Shown here piece by piece: positions 31,414-38,145 of a stretch of 42,553 nt of DNA. The notes under the pieces were generated by a model. It made no database searches. It saw nothing but the letters and a program-made list of their open reading frames with translations, and was not told where the DNA came from. The position numbers and the translations under genes were made by a program. Positions within the stretch are counted from its first letter, which is position 1. Every line of letters begins with the position of its first letter. The DNA comes from a bacterium (GTDB lineage: Bacteria; Patescibacteriota; Minisyncoccia; Phycocordibacterales; JAUSHB01), in the NCBI GenBank assembly GCA_030648955.1, contig JAUSHB010000006.1, positions 75,866 to 118,418 of the forward strand. Direction: 5' to 3'.

Positions 31414-31722
31414 TTAGTTTTTAGAAAGACCGACTTTTTTCTCCAATCGCAAAAATCGTGCGGTCACTTCATCTATCTTGGCGCTATTAAGCGCAAAATC
31501 ACCCACGCGATTATTAATTCCGTTTACCTTATGTCGCATCTCAGCTAGTGTATTTTGAATATTCGCAACAGCAAAAGCAACTGCTTCAATCTGATCAGAT
31601 AACTTCCTGTCATTTACATCGATACGCTCGTCAATTATTTTTATATGCGCCAACAAGCTATCAATTTGTTTTGACAGATTGTTGTTAGAAACTTCTTTAT
31701 TCTTTTTTTTGCGCAATACCAT
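31414..31722 (-). CDS. Small coiled-coil protein
   Basis: A 102-aa protein that is almost entirely heptad-like helix (NNNLSKQIDSLLAHIKIIDERIDVNDRKLSDQIEAVAFAVANIQNTLAEMRHKVNGINNRVGDF), with a basic N-terminus (MVLRKKKNKE) and no membrane segment. No function is recognised. It sits between the empty junction element 31735-31811 and transketolase N. Its stop codon lies in a TTTTTAG-type repeat arm (31402-31424), as for several neighbours. Confidence 0.6.
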   Translation of the reverse strand: MVLRKKKNKEVSNNNLSKQIDSLLAHIKIIDERIDVNDRKLSDQIEAVAFAVANIQNTLAEMRHKVNGINNRVGDFALNSAKIDEVTARFLRLEKKVGLSKN

Positions 31723-31734
31723 ATTTTAATAAGT

Positions 31735-31811
31735 AGTTTAGTATATTAGTAGATTAGTAAATTAGTTTGGTTCTACTCTAAGATACTATCTACTAACATA
31801 CTACAATACTA
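31735..31811. repeat. Junction inverted-repeat element, empty (RPE-like to coiled-coil gene)
   Basis: TAGTATATTAGTAGAT (31739-31754) is inverted at 31788-31803 with 15 of 16 matches. The right arm (31783-31810) is 27/28 identical to that of the element at 22974-23001. The stop codon of the RPE-like gene (31809-31811) lies in the right arm. Confidence 0.75.
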
Positions 31812-32543
31812 ATTTGTTCCTATTTTTTTGAATTTCTCTATCGTTCCCTTAATATCCGTGCTTTTCAAAATCGCAGAACCAGCAACAAGCCGATTAGCCC
31901 CTACGGCAATGAGGCGTGGAGCGGAATCGAGGTTCACTCCCCCATCCACGCTTATCATTATATCACTATATCTCTCACGAAAAGCATGTATTTTGGGGAC
32001 AACTCGCTCGTCAAACGGCTCCCCCTGGTAACCAATTTTTCCAATCCCCATAAATTGGACAAAATCAATGGATTTATTTTTTCTCGCGCGGTCATTTTCA
32101 ATTTCAACATAGAGGGCTTCATTGGGTGTATCAATATTAATCGCAAGACCAAATTCAAAACTCTGAATCCCATCATTATTAATTTGAGGATATTTGTTAT
32201 GACCCAAATTTTTCCAAAAATACCCAGAATCGCCTATTGACTCCAAGTGAACAATAATCCTTCCGAGATGAGTCTCCACCCAGCCCTTAAGGCATGTTTC
32301 GGGGCGAGCTATCATCAGATCCGCCTCATAGATGATCTGTTCCCCTTTGGGATATGATCGCTCTTTACTAACAATCTCATAAAATTCTTTTACGAGACCT
32401 CGATATGGCCACGTTTTTTCCGGAACAAAAATGCCATCCATAATATCGATCTGCACCGCATCAACAAGTCCTGAAAAAAGACCTGCTTTTTCTTCCAGGT
32501 CTTTGAAATCCTTGGGCATGATTGCGGGAATGATTTCTGCCAT
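31809..32543 (-). CDS. Ribulose-phosphate 3-epimerase-like protein with altered metal site
   Basis: A 244-aa TIM-barrel protein of the RPE family. It is recognisable by AIMPKDFKDLEEK, AVQIDIMDGIFVPE, MGIGKIGYQGEPF (the NPGFGGQ loop), ISVDGGVN and GANRLVAGSAI. RPE uses two His and two Asp to hold its metal. Here the positions corresponding to E. coli His33 (VVHFD) and His66 (VHLM) read Gln (VQIDI) and Asp (ADLMI), while both Asp are kept. It may have changed metal use, substrate or activity, so the ordinary epimerase function is uncertain. Its place in the operon between rpiB and transketolase still suggests the pentose-phosphate pathway. Confidence 0.8.
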   Translation of the reverse strand: MAEIIPAIMPKDFKDLEEKAGLFSGLVDAVQIDIMDGIFVPEKTWPYRGLVKEFYEIVSKERSYPKGEQIIYEADLMIARPETCLKGWVETHLGRIIVHLESIGDSGYFWKNLGHNKYPQINNDGIQSFEFGLAINIDTPNEALYVEIENDRARKNKSIDFVQFMGIGKIGYQGEPFDERVVPKIHAFRERYSDIMISVDGGVNLDSAPRLIAVGANRLVAGSAILKSTDIKGTIEKFKKIGTN

Positions 32544-32544
32544 A

Positions 32545-32633
32545 TAGTTAGTTTATAGTTTTTAGTTCGTAGTTTTTAGTTTGCATGTTCAAGAAGTTTT
32601 ATTATTTCTAAAAACTAACGACTATCAACTTTC
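32545..32633. repeat. Junction inverted-repeat element, empty (rpiB to RPE-like)
   Basis: Arms 32550-32572 and 32608-32630 match at 18 of 23 positions and use TTTTTAG reiterations. The right arm is nearly identical to the right arm of IVP element 3 (33485-33508), sharing CTAAAAACTAACGACTAT. The rpiB stop codon lies inside it. Confidence 0.75.
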
Positions 32634-33091
32634 TTGATTCTCCTAACGTGTCGTTCATCGCCGGAAAATTCCGTTTCAAGCCAAAGCTGTACTACTGTTT
32701 CTGCTTCCCCTTCGCTTACAAACCGCGCGCCAAGAGAAAGAATATTCGCGTCATTGTGCTCACGCGAAAGCTCAACAATATCAAGCGGTCCTCCTACCTG
32801 CGCCGTGCTCGGCGCGGCAGGCAGGCCATAAAACACCGCCGCTCGCACACCCTTAATACGGTTTGCCGCAATCGCCTCGCCTTGCCCCGAACCGCCGAGA
32901 ATAATTCCTCGTGACGACGGATCTTTGGCGACCTCTTCTGCAACGGGAATAATGAAATCGGGATAATCATCGTGCTCATCAAGCGCAAATGCTCCCTTGT
33001 CAACCACCTCATGTCCGAGTGACTCCATAAAGAGAATGAGCTTTTGTTTGAGCTCAAATCCAGCATGATCGCTTCCGATAAAAATGCGCAT
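32615..33091 (-). CDS. rpiB: Ribose-5-phosphate isomerase B with in-frame palindromic insert
   Basis: RpiB interconverts ribose-5- and ribulose-5-phosphate. The 158-aa protein has FIGSDHAGFELKQKL, DYPDFIIPVAEEV, ILGGSGQGEAIAANRIKGVRAAVFYG and LSREHNDANILSLGARFVSEGEA. The GGSGxGE loop is the mycobacterial type, with Glu as base rather than the Cys of E. coli (ICGTGIG). A palindrome (32793-32825) adds LPAAPSTAQVGG between FYG and PLDIV, just before the conserved REHNDAN helix. The last codons VDSR and the stop come from a junction repeat arm. A lacA/B galactose-6-phosphate isomerase role is possible but less likely. Confidence 0.92.
   Translation of the reverse strand: MRIFIGSDHAGFELKQKLILFMESLGHEVVDKGAFALDEHDDYPDFIIPVAEEVAKDPSSRGIILGGSGQGEAIAANRIKGVRAAVFYGLPAAPSTAQVGGPLDIVELSREHNDANILSLGARFVSEGEAETVVQLWLETEFSGDERHVRRIKKVDSR
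32793..32825. repeat. GC-rich palindromic insert in rpiB
   Basis: CCTACCTGCGCC against GGCAGGCAGG, with CGCGCC/GGCGC pairing inside. It is in frame and encodes LPAAPSTAQVGG. It belongs to the family of the pheS inserts. Confidence 0.75.
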
Positions 33092-33511
33092 AGTTTATGG
33101 TTATTAGTTTATAGTTTTTAGGCTCATGACCATCTTATTAAGCATGCGCATTACCTCATTAAGTAAGCTGTTGACGCTTGTAAAATATGACTGATCGGCA
33201 AATTTTAATCGTGTTGATATCTCAATTTGAGTTTCTAGTTCAGCGCCAGATCCCATTGCTATGGCAAGAAATTGATTAAAATCTTTTTTAGTATTTCGCT
33301 TGCTTCCCTCGGCAATATTCGACACAATTGACACCGCGGCTCGCCTCATTTGTGAAACTAATCCGTATACTTCTGACGATGGAAAATTACTGGTAAGTTT
33401 ATATACCTCGGTTACTAAATCCATTGATTTCTGCCAAACAATTAAGTCCTTGTAATTTCTTGAACCCATTTTTAATCAACTATAAACTAAAAACTAACGA
33501 CTATTAACTAA
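33090..33511. repeat. IVP element 3: inverted repeats around four-helix-bundle gene
   Basis: Left arm 33091-33121 and right arm 33480-33510 match at 25 of 31 positions (TTAGTTTATAG/TTTTTAG units). The left arm touches the rpiB start codon and encodes the four-helix-bundle C-terminus (LKTIN). The right arm encodes the end of GAPDH (LVNSR) and its stop. Confidence 0.75.
33104..33469 (-). CDS. Four-helix-bundle protein (23S rRNA intervening-sequence type), copy 3
   Basis: A 121-aa IVP-family protein: SRNYKDLIVWQKSMDLVTEVYKLTSNFPSSE, then SQMRRAAVSIVSNIAEGSKRNT, then two further helices. LIVWQKS and the RRAAVSIxSNIAEG core are the family signature. It is inserted between gap and rpiB within the sugar-phosphate operon, with terminal inverted repeats on both sides. 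Function unknown, as for copies 1 and 2. Confidence 0.9.
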   Translation of the reverse strand: MGSRNYKDLIVWQKSMDLVTEVYKLTSNFPSSEVYGLVSQMRRAAVSIVSNIAEGSKRNTKKDFNQFLAIAMGSGAELETQIEISTRLKFADQSYFTSVNSLLNEVMRMLNKMVMSLKTIN

Positions 33512-34534
33512 TTTCCCTGCCTTGATCACATGCTCCACAAGCGCGTGGGTGTACCCCATCTCATTGTCATACCATGAAAGCACTTTGACTAAATTTCCAC
33601 CCACGACTTTTGTGAAAGAAAGATCGGCAATCGCGGCATAGGGACTGCCGACAATGTCTGATGAAACAATTTGCTCATCGGTGACGGTGAATACTTTTTT
33701 CCATCGGTCATCTTGCGCCGCTTTGCGCAAAATATCATTCACCTCTTGCACGCTCGTGTCGCGCTTCGCGACAAATGTGATATCGGCGACAGAACCAGTG
33801 AGCACCGGCACGCGCATTGCAATGCCATCAAATTTTCCTTCAAGGTCCGTGATGACTTTTGCCACAGCAATCGCAGCACCTGTAGTTGAAGGCACGATAT
33901 TTTGCGCACCCGCTCTCCCCCGCCGCCAATCTTTTGCGTCAGGAGAATCGACAAGTTTTTGTGTTGCGGTATATCCATGTACGGTATTCAAAAGTGCTTT
34001 TTCAACACCAATCACTTCGTGTAGAATTTGAATGAGCGGGCTTGAAGCGTTCGTAGTACATGAAGCGTTTGAAGAAAGTGGTGACTTTTCCAAATCACCT
34101 TCGTTGATTCCCATAAGCACAGTGACCCCCGTCACATCGCCACCTTCTTTTGCGGGAGCGGAAATCACCACGCGTTTTGCGCCCGCATCAAGATGTCCAT
34201 GAGCTTTCTCAAAGCTCTCAAAAAATCCCGTTGATTCAACGACCACATCAACATCAAGTTCATTCCACGGCAAGAGCGATGGCTCTTTCTGTTGAATGAA
34301 GGAGACGTCTTTGCCATTGATCCGCAAGAATTTTTTATCTCCATCTTTACGCACCCCGATATCAAGCTTACTTTTCCCATACGCGGTATCGTACTTGAGA
34401 AGGTATGCGAGATTGTCGATATCGCCCAAATCATTCACAGCGACAATTGATAGTTCTTCCCGCTCAAATCCTGTCTTAAGAAATGCTCTGCCGATTCTTC
34501 CTAATCCGTTAATTGCAACTTTAATGTTTGCCAT
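33494..34534 (-). CDS. gap: Glyceraldehyde-3-phosphate dehydrogenase
   Basis: Oxidises glyceraldehyde-3-phosphate to 1,3-bisphosphoglycerate in glycolysis. At 346 aa it has the NAD-binding INGLGRIGRAFLK (about 8-20) and VAVNDLGD, the catalytic loop SSNASCTTNASSPL (Cys about 160), HGYTATQKLVDSP (His about 187) and WYDNEMGYTHALVEHV. It heads the operon gap-IVP-rpiB-RPE-coiled coil-tktN-membrane protein-tktC-DUF5011. Its final residues (LVNSR) and stop are encoded by an IVP element arm, replacing the usual C-terminus. The promoter is at 34569-34597. Confidence 0.97.
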   Translation of the reverse strand: MANIKVAINGLGRIGRAFLKTGFEREELSIVAVNDLGDIDNLAYLLKYDTAYGKSKLDIGVRKDGDKKFLRINGKDVSFIQQKEPSLLPWNELDVDVVVESTGFFESFEKAHGHLDAGAKRVVISAPAKEGGDVTGVTVLMGINEGDLEKSPLSSNASCTTNASSPLIQILHEVIGVEKALLNTVHGYTATQKLVDSPDAKDWRRGRAGAQNIVPSTTGAAIAVAKVITDLEGKFDGIAMRVPVLTGSVADITFVAKRDTSVQEVNDILRKAAQDDRWKKVFTVTDEQIVSSDIVGSPYAAIADLSFTKVVGGNLVKVLSWYDNEMGYTHALVEHVIKAGKLVNSR

Positions 34535-34568
34535 GTGTTAAAAATTTTTTATTAGTTTTAATGACTCC

Positions 34569-34597
34569 ATTGTATCAGGTACCTATAAAAATCCCAA
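34569..34597 (-). promoter_or_regulatory. Promoter of the gap operon
   Basis: On the minus strand TTGGGA (34592-34597), a 17-nt spacer and TACAAT (34569-34574). The leader is about 28 nt with no clear Shine-Dalgarno. Confidence 0.55.
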
Positions 34598-34636
34598 AAG
34601 TATCGTTTTATTTTGTCACGAGAGCTCTTCCTGCAG

Positions 34637-37600
34637 TTACTGAGAAATTGAGATTGGTGTTGTTGCTGTTTTAAGTGGTGAAATTGCATCGACTGGTACG
34701 GAAATGGGCTCTCGCATAGGTTCTTGATTTGGTGCTACTTCTGGTTCATAAATAATAACTTGCTCTGGCACAGACTCAGACGATAGTTCCGAAGCGGGCT
34801 CAAGGAGAGGTGCGGATTCTGTTGTTGTTACCGTCGGTGCCACTGGTGGCGATGTTGTAGAAGATTCTGGTAGTGTGGTATCTTCCACGATTGGAGATGA
34901 CGGTATCTGAGATTGGATTGTAATTACACTACCACATTCTCCTGATGTTGTTTTGGTTAGTCCGTCTGAAATCGTAAGACAATATGGAGTTCCCGTTTGA
35001 TCATCATAGAGTGTCACACCACTGCGACGACTCGGGGATCCGATTTTTGCATTTCCCCTTACTTCAAGTTCTTCCACTACAAGCTTGCCATTCTCATCAA
35101 TACTCCACTCGCTTGCACTGCCACGAATTGCCACGGTATTTGCCTGCCGCGCCTCAATCGCAGAAATACGCATATCGAGCTCCTGAGTTGCTTGTACTAA
35201 AAGTCCGGTAACTTCTTCAAAATGGATTGACCATGGCATGCCATCATTTTTGTTGTACACAACCAATCGAGGATCTATGGTTTCGAGGTCTTCGGCAATG
35301 AGACCGATGTGTTCCTGTTCATCCATCTGAAATTCTTTTTTATAAGTGAAAGTTTTAACCGCCATCTTTCTTAAAGAATCAAGCGCGGTACCCATGGGAA
35401 GCGTGGTAATATTCTCCTTGAATCTGATCGATGAGGGGACACAGTTTGCCGCTCCGGCGTCTGTGATTTCTTTATTTGCCGTCACGCAGACTGCATTACC
35501 AGTTACAGATGTAGTGAGTCCATCAAATCCGACAGTACCAGTTACTGAAAGCTTGCGCCACGGCGATGTGGTGCCGATACCGATGTTGCCCAAGAAATAT
35601 CCTGTTCCATTGTCAAGGAATTTTGCAAGTGTGGTGGAAGCGTTGTTGGCAATCTCAAAGGTGGTACTCGCAGTGGTGCCATTGCCCCAGATGGTGAGTT
35701 TTGAGTAAGGAGAGGTGGTAGCAATGCCTGTGTTTCCCGAAAAAAGAATAGTGAGTTTTGCAGTATTTGAAGGACCAACCATAGTTGAAGATGCGATGGA
35801 ATTGATGATGTCTGAACCAAATGCGGATGCACCGGACCCGGAAACATTATTTGAAAGTCCAAATGCAACAGTAAGATAGTTCGAAGCAGTATTGCCATAG
35901 CCAAATGCAGAGCTTGTATTTCCTGAAGCATCATTGACTGTACCAAATGAAGCCGCAGATTCATTTGAGGCAATGTTGGAACGTCCGAAAGCGGAAGCAT
36001 TAATAGAGCCGGTTGTGACAGTGTTTACAGAACCAAAGGCGGAAGAATTCGTTCCGCCAGCCGTATTACTTGATCCAACCGCACTTGAATCTGCCCCCGA
36101 TGCAACAACCGCTACTCCACTTCTTCCTGATTGCAAGTCGAGCGCAAAACTTCCTCTCGCGTTGCCCGTGAGATCTCCTAATATAATCGCGCTTGATGCA
36201 TCACGCGTAAGAATACCAACACCGTTCACACGATATTCTTTTGCGCTTCCAATCGAAATATGGTTTGCAAAGGTGGAGGTTGCGGTTGTTGAGGTGGAAG
36301 TAAAATAACTTGAGACAACTTCTCCCACAACCGACAGTTTTGCATACGGTGAAGTGGTGCCGATGCCTAAACGTTTGTTGGTATTGTCCCAGGTGAATGC
36401 GTCGTCGTAAGAAATATTGCTTGCTGTTGTCCAAAAGGATGCGCGGTTTGCAGCACCTGAACCAGTGAGTGAACCACCCGTTCCTCCCACACATGTTCCG
36501 CTAATTGCAAAACATCCTGCTGAAATATTAAAACCACCTGTCGAAGTTGTAGTGCCCGTGCCATTAATTGCGAGGTTGCCGCCGAATGTCGAAGTTGCCG
36601 TGGTAGTGCCTGTGAAATATGCGCCAACGACTTCCCCCACCACGGAAAGTTTTGCGTAGGGGGAGGTGGTGCCGATGCCTACGTTGCCGGTAGAGCCAAT
36701 GCGGAGGCGTTCATTTGCAGTTCCAGTTCCTCCGGTATACAGTCGGATATCGTCGCCTGCTTTCTGTGCAATGATATCGAAGCCGGTTCCATTGGTTACA
36801 TCTGAAAGCAACCCCACACGAGAGGCGAAGTGGCTCAATGTAAATGATGAGGAAAAACCAGCAAATGAGCCGATGGATCCTATATTGTTTTTGAGAGTAA
36901 GAGCAATCGTTGCCGAAGAACCGCTGTTGAGGTTTTCAAGTGATGCCGTTACGCCAGCATTCTGACTTTTGGTAATACTCACAAAATCACCAGGAGATGC
37001 TGTGCCAATTCCCACGTTGCCGGAATTCTTACTTACCGTGAAAAGCGGCGATGATGTGCCGATTGAAAAGAGTGTTGATCCATCGGGCGTAGTAGAACCG
37101 ACAGAAAATGCTCCCCCAAACGTACTCGTCGCCGTGGTTGAGGTTGCGGTAAAGTACCCCGCCAGTCCAAAATTTCCCAAATCGGATGAGCCACTCACAG
37201 AAAGTGTAGTCCATGGGGAGGTAGTGCTGATGCCGACATTCCCCAGAGAGTCGATGCGCATGCGTTCTGTGGGTGAAGTCCCCGCGAGCGAAATAGGCTG
37301 GGTTGAAAAAACAATTCTCGATGAGGGTTGTTGGCCACCTAGAGGCGCCCCCTCTGCTTCAAATCTCATTGAGCCCACAAGGTCAAATCCCGAACCATTG
37401 TAGGGATACGCACCAATAGTACCGAGAACATCACCCCCCTCGACCACTGCAGGAGATGCATGTGTTCCTCGTGATTTCCTTAATACAATATTAACACCAT
37501 TTACATCAGTAGACGCTTCAGAAAAGAGAACGTTGTAATTGCTTATGTCAGAGATAACGTGCAGTGGGCCCAATGGATTTGCGGTACCTATCCCCACATA

Positions 37601-38077
37601 ACCAGTTGATTTGTTCACGGTGAGGTTCGCCGTTGAAGTTCCCACAGAGAACAAACTACTGCCTCCAGGTGTCGTGGATCCGACAGAAAATGCTCCCCCA
37701 AACGTACTCGTCGCCGTCGTACTTGTTGCTGTAAAATATTCTGACACTGTTTCCCCCACCACCGAGAGTTTTGCGTAGGGGGAGGTGGTGCCGATGCCTA
37801 AGCGTTTGTTGGTGTTGTCCCAAAAGAAATTTGTATCGCTTGAAAGCGCCCCGCTTGCATTGAATTGAATCTCCCCCGTCGAGCCCGACGGTAAAATACT
37901 TACGGTACAATTTACCCCCCCTGGCACACATCCGGGATCGAGTGTTGCGCCGGGAGTGTATGGAGTTGCCGGTGGAACGGCAAAAGCAATGTAAGAAAAT
38001 CCTGACACGGCAAAAAATAGAAACACATAATATGCACCTTTGTAAAATTTAAATCGTTGTGTGAACATTACTTGCAT
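34637..38077 (-). CDS. Giant surface fibre protein with YadA-like head repeats and S74 chaperone domain
   Basis: A protein of about 1146 aa. The start is placed at ATG 38077 (MQVMFTQRFKFYKGAYYVFLF); an in-frame ATG at 38110 overlaps a TATAAT box. After a signal-anchor (about 15-34) comes a Cys-containing linker (DPGCVPGGVNCTVS), then many beta repeats such as NTNKRLGIGTTSPYAKLSVVGE and STFGGAFSVGSTTP. The middle has Hep/Hag head repeats (SSAFGSVNTVTTG, SAFGRSNIASNES, SSAFGYGNTASN). An intramolecular S74 chaperone (SSIRFKENITTLPMGTALDSLRKM...EHIGLIAEDLE, about 890-980) follows, with a long Pro/Glu/Ser/Thr tail to the end. S74 domains trimerise phage tail spikes and usually self-cleave. Here it is not C-terminal, since about 160 residues follow. 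Likely a trimeric cell-surface or host-contact fibre. Confidence 0.85.
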   Translation of the reverse strand: MQVMFTQRFKFYKGAYYVFLFFAVSGFSYIAFAVPPATPYTPGATLDPGCVPGGVNCTVSILPSGSTGEIQFNASGALSSDTNFFWDNTNKRLGIGTTSPYAKLSVVGETVSEYFTATSTTATSTFGGAFSVGSTTPGGSSLFSVGTSTANLTVNKSTGYVGIGTANPLGPLHVISDISNYNVLFSEASTDVNGVNIVLRKSRGTHASPAVVEGGDVLGTIGAYPYNGSGFDLVGSMRFEAEGAPLGGQQPSSRIVFSTQPISLAGTSPTERMRIDSLGNVGISTTSPWTTLSVSGSSDLGNFGLAGYFTATSTTATSTFGGAFSVGSTTPDGSTLFSIGTSSPLFTVSKNSGNVGIGTASPGDFVSITKSQNAGVTASLENLNSGSSATIALTLKNNIGSIGSFAGFSSSFTLSHFASRVGLLSDVTNGTGFDIIAQKAGDDIRLYTGGTGTANERLRIGSTGNVGIGTTSPYAKLSVVGEVVGAYFTGTTTATSTFGGNLAINGTGTTTSTGGFNISAGCFAISGTCVGGTGGSLTGSGAANRASFWTTASNISYDDAFTWDNTNKRLGIGTTSPYAKLSVVGEVVSSYFTSTSTTATSTFANHISIGSAKEYRVNGVGILTRDASSAIILGDLTGNARGSFALDLQSGRSGVAVVASGADSSAVGSSNTAGGTNSSAFGSVNTVTTGSINASAFGRSNIASNESAASFGTVNDASGNTSSAFGYGNTASNYLTVAFGLSNNVSGSGASAFGSDIINSIASSTMVGPSNTAKLTILFSGNTGIATTSPYSKLTIWGNGTTASTTFEIANNASTTLAKFLDNGTGYFLGNIGIGTTSPWRKLSVTGTVGFDGLTTSVTGNAVCVTANKEITDAGAANCVPSSIRFKENITTLPMGTALDSLRKMAVKTFTYKKEFQMDEQEHIGLIAEDLETIDPRLVVYNKNDGMPWSIHFEEVTGLLVQATQELDMRISAIEARQANTVAIRGSASEWSIDENGKLVVEELEVRGNAKIGSPSRRSGVTLYDDQTGTPYCLTISDGLTKTTSGECGSVITIQSQIPSSPIVEDTTLPESSTTSPPVAPTVTTTESAPLLEPASELSSESVPEQVIIYEPEVAPNQEPMREPISVPVDAISPLKTATTPISISQ
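37098..37135. repeat. Exact 38-bp internal direct repeat of the fibre gene (copy 1)
   Basis: Identical to 37680-37717. It encodes the TATSTFGGAFSVGS unit. Longer imperfect repeats (about 60 bp, encoding NTNKRLGIGTTSPYAKLSVVGE) occur near 36331-36390, 36630-36680 and 37750-37815, which would favour recombination. Confidence 0.85.
37680..37717. repeat. Exact 38-bp internal direct repeat of the fibre gene (copy 2)
   Basis: Identical to 37098-37135, in the same orientation and frame. Confidence 0.85.
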
Positions 38078-38108
38078 TGTGCGATTTTTCTTGAGTATGT
38101 TTAGACTC

Positions 38109-38114
38109 ATTATA
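38109..38114 (-). promoter_or_regulatory. -10 box of the fibre gene
   Basis: A perfect TATAAT on the minus strand overlaps the ATG at 38110, so the real start should be downstream (38077 or 38068). The -35 is weak. Confidence 0.45.
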
Positions 38115-38145
38115 CTACAAGAAAGCTTTTTACGTTTTCACACCC

